Below, one piece after another: positions 17,434-28,532 of a DNA stretch of 64,000 nucleotides (position 1 is the first letter of the stretch; each line of letters begins with the position of its first letter). Origin of the DNA: Modestobacter italicus (GTDB taxonomy: Bacteria > Actinomycetota > Actinomycetes > Mycobacteriales > Geodermatophilaceae); NCBI RefSeq assembly GCF_019799965.1, contig NZ_JABGCJ010000003.1, positions 434,001-498,000 of the forward strand, in the 5' to 3' direction. Both the position numbers and the translations under genes were made by a program. The notes under the pieces were generated by a model. The model saw only the letters and a list, made by a program, of their open reading frames with translations. It was not told the DNA's origin and made no database searches.

Positions 17434-18789
17434 ATGCGCCGTCCCCCGCCGCTGCGCCGGCTGACCGCCGCGATGGCGACCGCCACGCTCTCGGTGGGGC
17501 TCCTGCTGGGCGGCCCGGCCGGCCCGGCGGCGGCCGAGGGGCCGCGCCCCACCGTCGACCCGACGGCGCCGACGCCGACGGCCCCGTACCCGGCCGGCCC
17601 GCCGCAGGGCAGCGCCCCCGACGGCAGCACCGTCGGCGGGGAGGGGCTGGACACCCGCGGTGTGGTCACCGCCCCGGAGGCGCCACCGCTGCCCGAGGGC
17701 ATCGACGCGCACGGCTGGCTCGTCGCCGATGCGGGCACCGGTGCGGTGCTGGGCGCCCGCGACCCGCACGGTCGCTACTACCCGGCCAGCACGCTGAAGA
17801 CGCTGACCCTGCTGACCCTCGCCCCGCTGCTCGACCCCGCACAGGTGGTCCAGGGCACGGTGGAGGACGAGGCGATCGAGGGCAGCCGGGTCGGGCTGGT
17901 GCAGGGCGGGCAGTACCCGGTCGACCTGCTCTTCCGCGCACTCGTCATGCAGTCGGGCAACGACGTGGCGAATGCCTTGGCCCGGACCGCCGGCGGGGTC
18001 GAGGCCACGCTGACGGCGATGAACGACACGGCCGCCCGGATCGGCGCGTACGACACCGTCGCCGGCACCCCCTCCGGTCTGGACGTCGCCGGGCAGTCGT
18101 CCTCCCCCTACGACCTGGCGCTGGTGCTGCGCCAGCTGATCGCCGACCCCTACGCGCTGGACGTGCTGCAGACCCGGACCGCACAGATCCCGGCCGTCGG
18201 GGCCTACGCCGGCTACCAGATCCAGAACCAGAACACCCTGCTCAGCACCTACCCGGGCACCCTCGGCGGCAAGACCGGGTTCACCGACGCGGCCCGGCAC
18301 ACCTTCGTGGTCGCCGCCGAGCGGGACGGCCGCCGGCTGCTGGTCAGCGTCATGCAGGCCGAGCGGCGACCGGTGCACGAGCTGGAGCAGGCCCGGCGCC
18401 TGCTGGACTGGGGCTTCGCCACCCCGGCCGGCGCCGAGGGCGTCGGCCGGCTGGTCACCCCCGCCGAGGTGGCCGCCGACGCTGCCGCGGCGGAGGCGGA
18501 GGCCGCCGCCGAGGCCGCCGCGGCGAGTGCGCCGACGCGCTCTCCGGCCGCCGGTCCCGACACCGGCTCCGCCACCGCGGCCGCGGTGGGTCCCACGACC
18601 GGCGGGTCCTCTCCGCTGCTGCCCGCCGGCCTGGCCGTGAGCGCGCTGGTCGTCGTGGCGGCCACCGTGCTCGGACGGCGCCGGGCGATGCGCCCCGTCG
18701 CGCACCCCGGCCGGCCGGTCAGCCGTGCGGCTCGGGGCTCGGCGGCCGGCGGGTCGACGACCGACCACCACCGGCCGCCCCGGGCCTGA
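17434..18789 (+). CDS. D-alanyl-D-alanine carboxypeptidase (peptidase S11)
   Basis: A 451-aa penicillin-binding protein that trims the terminal D-Ala from peptidoglycan stem peptides. A signal peptide is visible (R-R near residues 2-3, hydrophobic run to about 30, A-A-A cleavage region), then a Pro-rich linker. The three active-site motifs are S-T-L-K, S-G-N and K-T-G. The C-terminus has an Ala/Glu-rich stretch, one transmembrane helix (A-G-L-A-V-S-A-L-V-V-V-A-A) and a basic tail, so the domain sits outside the membrane. Its last 71 bases overlap the 3' end of the convergent yihY-like gene. Confidence 0.93.
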   Translation: MRRPPPLRRLTAAMATATLSVGLLLGGPAGPAAAEGPRPTVDPTAPTPTAPYPAGPPQGSAPDGSTVGGEGLDTRGVVTAPEAPPLPEGIDAHGWLVADAGTGAVLGARDPHGRYYPASTLKTLTLLTLAPLLDPAQVVQGTVEDEAIEGSRVGLVQGGQYPVDLLFRALVMQSGNDVANALARTAGGVEATLTAMNDTAARIGAYDTVAGTPSGLDVAGQSSSPYDLALVLRQLIADPYALDVLQTRTAQIPAVGAYAGYQIQNQNTLLSTYPGTLGGKTGFTDAARHTFVVAAERDGRRLLVSVMQAERRPVHELEQARRLLDWGFATPAGAEGVGRLVTPAEVAADAAAAEAEAAAEAAAASAPTRSPAAGPDTGSATAAAVGPTTGGSSPLLPAGLAVSALVVVAATVLGRRRAMRPVAHPGRPVSRAARGSAAGGSTTDHHRPPRA

Positions 18790-19849
18790 GCACCCGCCGG
18801 GCGAGCAGCCGGCCGCCCAGGAGCCCGGCCAGCGCTCCGGTGCCCAGCAGCCCCAGGGCCACCCGCGCCGGGGCGGGCCCCGCCGTCCGCTCGGCCACCA
18901 GGGCGACCTCCGGCAGCGGGGTCGGCCGGGGCGGGCCGTGCGGCACCCGGGTGCGCGCGTGCTCGATCGCCGGGATGGTCGCCGTCCAGCAGGCGGTGTA
19001 GAAGGCGAACCGGGCGACCACGTTGATCCAGACGATGAGCCCGACCAGCCCGCCGAACGTCGAGGCGGTGACGTTGCCGCTGATGATCGTCAGGTAGAAG
19101 CCGCCGACCAGCTTGAGCACCTCGAAGCCGACGGCGCCGAAGACGGCGCCGGGCAGCAGCTGCCGGTAACCGAACGGGTTGCCCGGCACCCCCTTGAGCA
19201 GCCAGAGGAACAGCAGCGTGTCGCCGGCCACGGCCAGCACGATCGGCAGTGCCCGGGTGAGCAGGAAGAACCCGGGGACGTCGTCGATCTCGGTCAGGCC
19301 GAGCAGCCGCCCCACCGCCGTGGTCGCCCCGGTGGTCAGTGCGATGCTCAGCGCGCCGGCGACCCCGAACCCCAGCAGCGCGACCAGGTCCTTGCCCCGG
19401 TCGGCGAGGAGGTCCGGCGGGTCGGGGCGGCCGCGCCAGACGATGTCCATGCCCACCCGCAGCTTGTCCATCGCGCCCAGGCCGACGAACACCACGCCGG
19501 CCAGCCCGAGCACCCCGAAGGTGGTCGCGCTGTCGATCGCGGAGGTGACGCTGTCGGCCAGTCCCTCCCCCGTCTCACCCGGGACGGCGTCGCGCAGGGC
19601 GGCCAGCAGCTGGTCCTGCAGCAGCGGGTTGCCCCGGAGCACCAGCCCGGCGACCGCGGCGAGCAACAGGGTCACCGGGGCGAGGGCCAGGAACACGTAG
19701 TACGTGACGCCGGAGGCCATCAGGTCGGCCTGCACCCGGTTGTAGCGCCCGCCCGCCCGCGCCAGGTGGTCCAGCCACGGCCGACGGGCGCGCTGCCGGC
19801 GCAACAGCTCCCTCGCCGCACCGGCCAGGCGGCCGACGGGGTTGCTCAC
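18719..19849 (-). CDS. YihY/BrkB-family integral membrane protein
   Basis: A 376-aa protein with about six membrane segments and the family pattern S-G-V-T-Y-Y-V-F-L-A-L-A-P near residue 45 and G-A-V-F-G-A-V-G-F-E-V-L-K in the middle. Once annotated as ribonuclease BN, the family is now regarded as inner-membrane proteins of uncertain function. A basic, Pro-rich C-terminal tail overlaps the carboxypeptidase gene on the other strand. The order trpS - 2H phosphoesterase - yihY - dac is the usual actinobacterial neighbourhood. Confidence 0.9.
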   Translation of the reverse strand: MSNPVGRLAGAARELLRRQRARRPWLDHLARAGGRYNRVQADLMASGVTYYVFLALAPVTLLLAAVAGLVLRGNPLLQDQLLAALRDAVPGETGEGLADSVTSAIDSATTFGVLGLAGVVFVGLGAMDKLRVGMDIVWRGRPDPPDLLADRGKDLVALLGFGVAGALSIALTTGATTAVGRLLGLTEIDDVPGFFLLTRALPIVLAVAGDTLLFLWLLKGVPGNPFGYRQLLPGAVFGAVGFEVLKLVGGFYLTIISGNVTASTFGGLVGLIVWINVVARFAFYTACWTATIPAIEHARTRVPHGPPRPTPLPEVALVAERTAGPAPARVALGLLGTGALAGLLGGRLLARRVLRPGAAGGGRSSTRRPPSPEPHG

Positions 19850-19916
19850 CGGTGCCAGTCTGGTTGCTCACCACCGGTCTCGCGCGGCGGGCCGGCCCCG
19901 GCCCCCGCGGCGCGGG

Positions 19917-21565
<1,649 letters not shown>

Positions 21566-22690
21566 TCAGGCTCCGGTCGTCTCCGCTGCCCCGCTGGTCA
21601 GGACGGCGTCCAGCGCGCCGAGGAAGACGTCGTCCTCCTCGGGGGTGCCGACGGTCACCCGGATCCCCTCGCCGGCGAACGGACGGGTGATCACCGCGCG
21701 CGCCTCGAGGGCCGCGGCGACCTCCGCGGTGCGCTCACCGAGCGGCAGCCAGACGAAGTTGGCCTGGCTGTCGGCCACCGTCAGCCCCCGCTCACGGAGG
21801 GCGGTGGTGAGCCGGCTGCGCTCGGCGACGACGGCGTCGCACCGTTCGCGCACCTCGGCCTCGCTGGCCAGTGCGGCGACCGCGGCGGCCTGGGCGAGCA
21901 TCGAGACGCTGAACGGCACGTGCGTGCGGCGCACCGCGTCGGCCACCGCCGGGTCCTCGGCCAGCAGGTAGCCCACCCGCAGGCCGGCCAGCCCCCAGGC
22001 CTTCGAGAAGGTGCGCAGCACGGCGACGTTGGGCCGACCGCGCATCAGCTCCACGCCGTCGGGCACGTCGGGGTCGGTGACGAACTCGCGGTACGCCTCG
22101 TCCAGCACGACCAGCGTCTCGGCCGGGACGGCGTCCAGGAAGCGCACGAGCTCGGTCCGCCGCACCGCCGTCCCGGTCGGGTTGTTGGGGTTGCAGACGA
22201 ACACCAGCCGGGTGGTGTCGTCGATCGCAGCGGCCAGCGCGTCCAGGTCGTGGGTGTCGGCCGCGCCGCTGGGGGTGCTCGGCACCAGCGGCACCTGGCG
22301 GACCGGCGCCCCGGCGACCTGCCCCAGCAGTGGGTAGATCTCGAAGGACCGCCAGGCGAAGGCCAGGCCGGTTCCCGGCTCGGTGAACGCCTGGGCCAGC
22401 TGCTGGCACAGCATCACCGCGCCGCAGCCGGTGACCACCTGGGCCGCGTCGACGCCGTAGCGCTCGGCCAGCGCGGTGGTGAGCAGGGCCGCGCCGTTGT
22501 CGGGGTACCGGTTGGTCTCCCCCGCGGTCGCGGTGATCGCCTCGACGACGGCCGGCAGCGGCGGGAAGGCGACCTCGTTGCTGGCCAGCTTCACCGCCCG
22601 GGGCACGCCGATCTCGCGGGCCAGGTCGGCCGGGTTGCGGCCGGGACGGTAGGCCGGCATCGCGGCGACGGCGGGGCGTGCGCTGACCAC
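21566..22690 (-). CDS. Histidinol-phosphate/aromatic aminotransferase
   Basis: A PLP-dependent fold-type I aminotransferase of 374 aa. Seen: K-L-A-S-N-E at the N-terminus, N-P-N-N-P-T-G, D-E-A-Y-R-E-F, and the PLP lysine in T-F-S-K-A-W-G-L-A-G-L-R-V-G-Y. It resembles HisC2/Pat enzymes that act on aromatic amino acids; standing alone outside a his operon favours the aromatic role, but this is not certain. The frame runs up to 22861; GTG 22690 is preferred because GGAGGAGGAG lies just before it and the upstream residues overlap the galE promoter region. Confidence 0.88.
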   Translation of the reverse strand: MVSARPAVAAMPAYRPGRNPADLAREIGVPRAVKLASNEVAFPPLPAVVEAITATAGETNRYPDNGAALLTTALAERYGVDAAQVVTGCGAVMLCQQLAQAFTEPGTGLAFAWRSFEIYPLLGQVAGAPVRQVPLVPSTPSGAADTHDLDALAAAIDDTTRLVFVCNPNNPTGTAVRRTELVRFLDAVPAETLVVLDEAYREFVTDPDVPDGVELMRGRPNVAVLRTFSKAWGLAGLRVGYLLAEDPAVADAVRRTHVPFSVSMLAQAAAVAALASEAEVRERCDAVVAERSRLTTALRERGLTVADSQANFVWLPLGERTAEVAAALEARAVITRPFAGEGIRVTVGTPEEDDVFLGALDAVLTSGAAETTGA

Positions 22691-22738
22691 CTGGAGCTCC
22701 TCCTCCGCGCGGGCGGCCGCCCCCGGCGGGGTGCTGGC

Positions 22739-22744
22739 TAGGCT
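22739..22744 (+). promoter_or_regulatory. -10 box, leaderless galE mRNA
   Basis: TAGGCT ends 6 nt before ATG 22751, with no ribosome-binding site between, which implies a leaderless transcript. Confidence 0.55.
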
Positions 22745-22750
22745 CGCACC

Positions 22751-23701
<951 letters not shown>

Positions 23702-23745
23702 CGGCGCACCGCCCCGCTCCTCTGTAGGGGGCCGGCCGTGCGCCG
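23702..23745. terminator. Hairpin between convergent galE and CorC-like gene
   Basis: CGGCGCAC (23702-23709) pairs with GTGCGCCG (23738-23745); a C-run and G-run inside can add a second stem. It begins right after the galE stop and ends 18 nt from the stop of the opposing gene. Confidence 0.5.
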
Positions 23746-23763
23746 GGGTGTCGTAGCCAGGTG

Positions 23764-25098
23764 CTAGCGGGCCTCGGCGTCGGCCGGGGTGTCGCTGTCG
23801 GCGTCCTCCGGCTGCGGAGCGGCGCTCACCGTGATCCGGGCGATCCGGCGTCCGTCGAGCTCGAGCACGGTCAGCGTGCGGCCCTCCACGGTCACCGTGT
23901 CGCCCACCACCGGCAGCCGGCCCAGGTGGGCCAGCACGTAGCCGGCTACCGTCTCATAGGGCCCCTCGGGCAGCTGCAGCCCGGTGGCCTCGGCGAAGTC
24001 GTCCAGGTTGAGCAGGCCGTCGACCTCGTGCGGGCCCTCGGCGGGTTCGTCGGACTCGGCGGTGACGTCCTCGTCGTACTCGTCGTAGATGTCCCCGATG
24101 ACCTCCTCGATGAGGTCCTCCAGGGTGACGATGCCGTCGGTGCCGCCGTACTCGTCGACGACCAGCGCGAAGTGCCGGTTCTCCTTGCGCATCTGCGACA
24201 GCGCGGTGAGCACCCCCGCCGTGCCGGGCAGCTGCTTGACCTCGCGGGCGAGGTCACCCACGGTCGCCGCCCGGCCGGCCGGGTGGTTGGGCAGGAACAG
24301 GTCGCGCACGTGCACGAAGCCGACGACGTCGTCCTCGTTGCGGCCGACGACCGGGTAGCGCGACCAGTTGGACTCCGCGACCTGCTTGGCCGCGCGACTG
24401 GCGGTCATGCTCGCCTCGAGGAAGTGCACCTCGGTGCGCGGCGTCATCACCTCGCGCACCTCGCGGTCACCGGCCCGGAACACCTCGTCGATCAGCCGGC
24501 GCTCGTCGCTGGACAGCGACTCGTGCGCCGCCACGAGGTCACGCAGCTCCTCCTGGCTGATCGACTCCCCGCTGACCTTCGGGTCACCGCCCAGCACCCG
24601 CACCAGCAGGTCGGTGGAGCGGGACAGCAGCCAGATGACCGGGCGGAACAGCTTGGCGATCGCGTTCAGCGGTGCGGCGACCACCAGCGCGAAGCCCTCG
24701 GCCCGCTGCAGCGCCAGCCGCTTGGGGGTCAGCTCACCGACGACCAGTGACAGGTAGCTGATCGCGATGGTGACGGCGACGAAGGACAGCGGGTCGGCCA
24801 GGCTGCGGGAGAGCCCCAGACCCTCGACGCCCCAGTCGGCCAGCGGCGCGGAGAGCGTGCTGGCACCGAACGCCGCGGAGAAGAAGCCGGCCAGGGTGAC
24901 CCCGACCTGGACGGCGGCGAGGAACTGGTTGGGGTTGCTGACCAGCTTGTTGAGGGCCTGTCCCCGCCGCCCGGTCTCGGCGAGCGCTCGCACCTGGGAC
25001 TCGCGGAGGGAGACCAACGCGATCTCGGCACCGGCGAACGCCCCGCCGATCAGCACGAAGGCGAAGACCATGACGATGTTGAGCCATACGTCGCTCAC
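23764..25098 (-). CDS. CorC/HlyC-family membrane protein (CNNM and CBS domains)
   Basis: A 444-aa protein. It has about four N-terminal membrane segments of the CNNM domain (F-V-L-I-G-G-A-F-A-G-A-E-I-A-L near residue 15; G-E-L-T-P-K-R-L-A), then two CBS motifs from about 210 to 330 (V-M-T-P-R-T-E-V begins the first; D-E-Y-G-G-T-D-G-I-V-T-L-E-D in the second), an acidic stretch, and a C-terminal CorC_HlyC domain. Such proteins are linked to magnesium or cobalt efflux. GTG 25098 with GGAGGAG 10 nt before it is chosen over longer open starts. Confidence 0.9.
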   Translation of the reverse strand: MSDVWLNIVMVFAFVLIGGAFAGAEIALVSLRESQVRALAETGRRGQALNKLVSNPNQFLAAVQVGVTLAGFFSAAFGASTLSAPLADWGVEGLGLSRSLADPLSFVAVTIAISYLSLVVGELTPKRLALQRAEGFALVVAAPLNAIAKLFRPVIWLLSRSTDLLVRVLGGDPKVSGESISQEELRDLVAAHESLSSDERRLIDEVFRAGDREVREVMTPRTEVHFLEASMTASRAAKQVAESNWSRYPVVGRNEDDVVGFVHVRDLFLPNHPAGRAATVGDLAREVKQLPGTAGVLTALSQMRKENRHFALVVDEYGGTDGIVTLEDLIEEVIGDIYDEYDEDVTAESDEPAEGPHEVDGLLNLDDFAEATGLQLPEGPYETVAGYVLAHLGRLPVVGDTVTVEGRTLTVLELDGRRIARITVSAAPQPEDADSDTPADAEAR

Positions 25099-25251
25099 GA
25101 GCGGCGTGCTCCTCCAGATGTGGTGCGCAGCGGGGCTGTCCCGTGACCCACCACGGTAGTGGCTGCGCCGGTGTGCGGATCGCTGGTGGCGAACAGCGCC
25201 GCCCGACCGGGTGTTCCCCGAGAAGCCCACCGCTGACCCTCCGCACACGGC

Positions 25252-25257
25252 TACTCT
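25252..25257 (+). promoter_or_regulatory. Putative -10 box of the CAP-domain gene
   Basis: TACTCT lies about 40 nt before GTG 25299, which has GAGG 8 nt upstream, so this mRNA would have a short leader. No convincing -35 was seen. Confidence 0.35.
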
Positions 25258-25298
25258 CGCTCGGGTAACGAACCGTGACCTGCCCTGAGGATGACGCC

Positions 25299-26114
25299 GT
25301 GCCGCACCGCCCGACCCCGCCGTCCGCCGCCCGGACCCGGCGCGACCGGCCGTTGTGGGCGCCCCTGCTGCTCGCCGTCGTCGTCGCCGCCGTGGCGCTG
25401 ACCGCCGCGCTCAGCGGCGGCACCCTGCCCGGGCTCGCCGATGCGGCGAGCACCACCGAGGTCGACCCGCGCGCCGACGGGACCCCGCCCGCCACCGGGT
25501 CCGCGGACCCCGCGACGACCTCCGCGACGGCACCGGCCACCAGCAGCTCGGCCGCCGCACCGGTGGAGACCACGACCGCCGTCCCCTCGCCGGTGAGCAC
25601 GCCCGCCCCGTCCCCGGAGCCCGATCCGGCTCCGGCCCCGCCGTCGGTGGTCACACCGTCGCCCCGCGCCCCCGCGCCGTCCGTCGCCCCGGCCCCGGCG
25701 CCCGCCCCGCCGCCCGCTGCAGCGGCCGCACCGGCCGCGCCCGGTCCCGAGGGCCAGGTGCTCACGCTGGTGAACACCGAGCGGGCCGCCGCCGGCTGCG
25801 CGCCGGTCAGCGCGGACGCCGGCCTGGCGGCGGTGGCCCGGGCGCACAGCGCCGACATGCGGGACCGCGACTTCTTCGACCACGTCAACCCCGACGGGGT
25901 CGACCCGTTCGCCCGTGCCGAGGCAGCGGGGGTCGGGTACGCGCGGGCGGAGAACATCGCCGCCGGCCAGCCGGACGCCGCGGCCGTGATGGCCGACTGG
26001 ATGGCCAGCCCGGGCCACCGCAAGAACATCCTCAACTGCGACCTGCGCACCCTCGGCGTCGGCGTCGCCACCGGCCCCGGGGGCCCCTGGTGGACCCAGC
26101 TCTTCGGCAGCTGA
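25299..26114 (+). CDS. Secreted or anchored CAP/SCP-domain protein
   Basis: A 271-aa protein. A single hydrophobic segment (L-L-L-A-V-V-V-A-A-V-A-L-T-A-A-L) near residue 25 acts as signal or anchor. About 110 residues rich in Pro, Ala, Thr and Ser follow, like a wall-spanning stalk. The C-terminal 125 residues form a CAP (SCP/YkwD) domain: L-V-N-T-E-R-A-A-A-G-C, H-S-A-D-M, F-D-H-V-N-P-D-G, E-N-I-A-A-G and W-M-A-S-P-G-H-R-K-N-I-L. In bacteria the role of this domain is mostly unknown. GTG 25299 has GAGG at proper distance. Confidence 0.88.
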   Translation: MPHRPTPPSAARTRRDRPLWAPLLLAVVVAAVALTAALSGGTLPGLADAASTTEVDPRADGTPPATGSADPATTSATAPATSSSAAAPVETTTAVPSPVSTPAPSPEPDPAPAPPSVVTPSPRAPAPSVAPAPAPAPPPAAAAAPAAPGPEGQVLTLVNTERAAAGCAPVSADAGLAAVARAHSADMRDRDFFDHVNPDGVDPFARAEAAGVGYARAENIAAGQPDAAAVMADWMASPGHRKNILNCDLRTLGVGVATGPGGPWWTQLFGS

Positions 26115-26140
26115 CGCCGCGCTGCACACCGGTCGAGAAC

Positions 26141-26197
26141 GGGCTGGTGGCTGCATCCGCCTCGCGGAGGCGACCACCAGCCCGAGGTGATCACCGC
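26141..26197. repeat. Left inverted hairpin element flanking the DUF559 gene
   Basis: GGGCTGGTGG (26141-26150) pairs with CCACCAGCCC (26174-26183) around an inner GCCTC/GAGGC stem. The palindrome GGTGATCACC (26186-26195) follows and contains the stop codon of the DUF559 gene. A related element lies inverted at 27124-27179. Confidence 0.8.
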
Positions 26198-27072
26198 AGA
26201 GCCGCTCGCAGCCTGGCGATCAGCTCTGCGGGGGTCCTCAGGTCGGCTGCGGTGATGACCAGCACCCGCCAGCCGGCCGCGGCCAGTGCGCTGAGCCGCT
26301 GCCGGTCCCGCACGAACTGGCCGGGCGCGTCGTGCCACACCCCGTCGTACTCCAGCGCGACGCGGTGATCGGGCCAGCCGAAGTCGACCCGGACCAGAAG
26401 GCGCCCACCGGTGGTCACCTCGTACTGCGCCACCGGCGCCGGGAGGCCGGGCACGGACAGGAGGAGCCGCCGCACCCGGGTCTCCTGGGGCGACTCGGCC
26501 CGCCCGTCCGCGGCTGCCGCGGCCCGGCGGGCTCGCGCCGACCCGCGGCACACCGGCAGGGCGCTCACGGCCGCCCGGACCGCTGCAAGGTCCACGACCC
26601 GCGCGTGCACCAGCTGGTCGAGCAGGACCACCGCGTCGTCCAGAGGTGCGAACCGGGCCAGGTCGACCGCTGTCCGCACGCCCGTCGTCCAGCGGAGGAA
26701 GGGTCCTCGGGCCACCACTGCACCGTCGAGGTCGGCCGTGCGGACGACGATGCCCGGCGCCGGGTCCCAGCGCACGCCCCGTGGGACCACCACCTCGACG
26801 GGGTCGGCCGGCCCCGCTGCGCCGTGGATCCCGTGCAGGTCGGCCGCACTCCGCCCCCCGAGGGCCGCACCGCGGGGCATCTGCAGTGCCACGCCGCGCA
26901 GGTGCAGCCGATGGGTGTCGGGCAGCGCAGCGTCGGCGTACACGTCCTCGCGCAGCCGGCGCCAGGCAGTGCTGCGCAGCTGCGCCCGGGTCACCAGGCC
27001 CGCGTCCGTCGCCCAGGTGCCACGGAAGACCCGCCCCTGCAGCACGGCGGGGCGGTGTGGCGGACGGGACAC
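26191..27072 (-). CDS. DUF559-type protein with AbiEi-like N-terminal region
   Basis: A 293-aa protein (302 aa if it starts at 27099). The N-terminal part (T-R-A-Q-L-R, D-V-Y-A-D) resembles the winged-helix region of AbiEi-type antitoxin-like proteins. The C-terminal 100 residues resemble DUF559, a fold related to very-short-patch endonucleases: V-D-F-G-W-P-D-H-R-V-A-L-E-Y-D-G-V-W-H and R-D-R-Q-R-L, where D, E and the following basic residues could form a PD-(D/E)xK-like site. These proteins are common and variable in actinobacterial genomes and no activity is established. Neither start has a clear ribosome site. It is bracketed by the inverted hairpin elements. Confidence 0.8.
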   Translation of the reverse strand: MSRPPHRPAVLQGRVFRGTWATDAGLVTRAQLRSTAWRRLREDVYADAALPDTHRLHLRGVALQMPRGAALGGRSAADLHGIHGAAGPADPVEVVVPRGVRWDPAPGIVVRTADLDGAVVARGPFLRWTTGVRTAVDLARFAPLDDAVVLLDQLVHARVVDLAAVRAAVSALPVCRGSARARRAAAAADGRAESPQETRVRRLLLSVPGLPAPVAQYEVTTGGRLLVRVDFGWPDHRVALEYDGVWHDAPGQFVRDRQRLSALAAAGWRVLVITAADLRTPAELIARLRAALR

Positions 27073-27123
27073 CCGGGCAGACTGCCGCGACCGGCCCACC
27101 CGGCGCTGGCGCCGTCCACAGGG

Positions 27124-27179
27124 CGGTGATCACCTCGGGCTGGTGGCTGCCTCCATGGGATCGAGCCAGCCACCAACCC
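27124..27179. repeat. Right inverted hairpin element flanking the DUF559 gene
   Basis: GGTGATCACC (27125-27134) is followed by the arm GGGCTGGTGGCTG (27137-27149), which pairs with 27167-27179 with one mismatch. The first 23 bases (27124-27146) are the exact reverse complement of 26175-26197. It lies about 50 nt upstream of the DUF559 start. Confidence 0.8.
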
Positions 27180-27203
27180 GATCTGGACACCGCTCGGAAC
27201 GCA

Positions 27204-27240
27204 GACCGGCCCCCTCGCCCGGTGGGCGAGGGGGCCGGTC
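27204..27240 (-). terminator. Terminator of icd
   Basis: A perfect 17-bp stem: 27204-27220 pairs with 27224-27240 around GGT. It lies 39 nt after the icd stop on the minus strand. No T-tract. Confidence 0.8.
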
Positions 27241-27279
27241 GGTGGTGCGGCTGTCAGGCCATTGCTACGACAGCTGTCG

Positions 27280-28494
27280 TCAGGCCATGGCCTTCTGGAG
27301 GTTGCTGTCGATGGCGGCGAGGAAGTCCTGGGTGGTCAGCCAGGGGGCGTCCTTGCTGATCAGCAGGGCGAGGTCCTTGGTCATCTGACCGCTCTCGACG
27401 GTCTCGATGCAGACCCGCTCGAGGGTCTCGGCGAACCGGGTGACCTCGGGGGTGCCGTCGAGCACGCCGCGGTGGGCCAGGCCCCGGGTCCAGGCGAAGA
27501 TCGACGCGATCGGGTTCGTCGAGGTCTCCTTGCCCTGCTGGTGCTGGCGGTAGTGCCGGGTGACCGTGCCGTGCGCGGCCTCGGCCTCGACGGTCTTGCC
27601 GTCCGGGGTGGCGAGCACCGACGTCATCAGGCCGAGCGAGCCGAAGCCCTGGGCCACGGTGTCGGACTGCACGTCACCGTCGTAGTTCTTGCAGGCCCAG
27701 ACGTAGCCGCCCTCCCACTTGAGGGAGGCGGCGACCATGTCGTCGATGAGGCGGTGCTCGTAGGTGATCCCGGCCTCGTCGAACTTGGCCTTGAACTCGG
27801 CCTGGAAGACCTCCTCGAAGATGTCCTTGAACCGGCCGTCGTAGGCCTTGAGGATCGTGTTCTTCGTGGAGAGGTACACCGGGTAGCCGCGGTTGAGCCC
27901 GTAGTTGAGCGAGGCCCGGGCGAAGTCGCGGATCGAGTCGTCGAGGTTGTACATCGACAGCGAGACGCCGGCGCCGGGGGCCTGGAAGACCTCGTGCTCG
28001 ATCGGCTCGGAGCCGTCGGTCGGCGTGAAGGTGACGGTCAGCGTGCCGGCGGAGGGGAACTTGAAGTCCGTCGCCCGGTACTGGTCACCGAAGGCGTGGC
28101 GGCCGACGATGATCGGCTTGGTCCAGCCCGGCACCAGCCGCGGCACGTTCTGCATGATGATCGGCTCGCGGAAGATGACGCCGCCGAGGATGTTGCGGAT
28201 CGTCCCGTTCGGGGAGCGCCACATCTTCTTGAGGCCGAACTCCTCGACCCGCGCCTCGTCCGGGGTGATGGTGGCGCACTTGACGCCCACGCCGTGCTTC
28301 TTGATCGCGTTGGCCGCGTCGACGGTGACCTGGTCGTCGGTCGCGTCGCGGTTCTCCATGCCGAGGTCGTAGTACTCGAGGTCGACATCGAGGTACGGGA
28401 GGATCAGCTGGTCCTTGATGAACTGCCAGATGATCCGAGTCATCTCGTCGCCGTCGAGCTCGACGACCTTGCCCTCGACCTTGATCTTGCTCAC
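27280..28494 (-). CDS. icd: NADP-dependent isocitrate dehydrogenase (homodimeric type)
   Basis: A 404-aa enzyme that oxidises isocitrate to 2-oxoglutarate and CO2 in the TCA cycle. Signatures of the short homodimeric class: G-D-E-M-T-R-I-I-W near residue 15, [10 protein letters not shown] substrate loop, [10 protein letters not shown] metal site, and [10 protein letters not shown] cofactor loop. The start is GTG 28494. It lies 38 nt downstream of mdh on the same strand, so the two TCA genes are probably co-transcribed and end at the 27204 hairpin. Confidence 0.96.
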   Translation of the reverse strand: MSKIKVEGKVVELDGDEMTRIIWQFIKDQLILPYLDVDLEYYDLGMENRDATDDQVTVDAANAIKKHGVGVKCATITPDEARVEEFGLKKMWRSPNGTIRNILGGVIFREPIIMQNVPRLVPGWTKPIIVGRHAFGDQYRATDFKFPSAGTLTVTFTPTDGSEPIEHEVFQAPGAGVSLSMYNLDDSIRDFARASLNYGLNRGYPVYLSTKNTILKAYDGRFKDIFEEVFQAEFKAKFDEAGITYEHRLIDDMVAASLKWEGGYVWACKNYDGDVQSDTVAQGFGSLGLMTSVLATPDGKTVEAEAAHGTVTRHYRQHQQGKETSTNPIASIFAWTRGLAHRGVLDGTPEVTRFAETLERVCIETVESGQMTKDLALLISKDAPWLTTQDFLAAIDSNLQKAMA

Positions 28495-28532
28495 GTGTCT
28501 TGGTTCCCCTTCTGCAGCTCTGACCGTCGTGG

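Noticed and set aside
17092-18771. Upstream extension of the BMP lipoprotein frame to 916 codons
   Set aside because: It lies antisense to the carboxypeptidase gene, has no family similarity, and the lipoprotein signal peptide begins at 17091.
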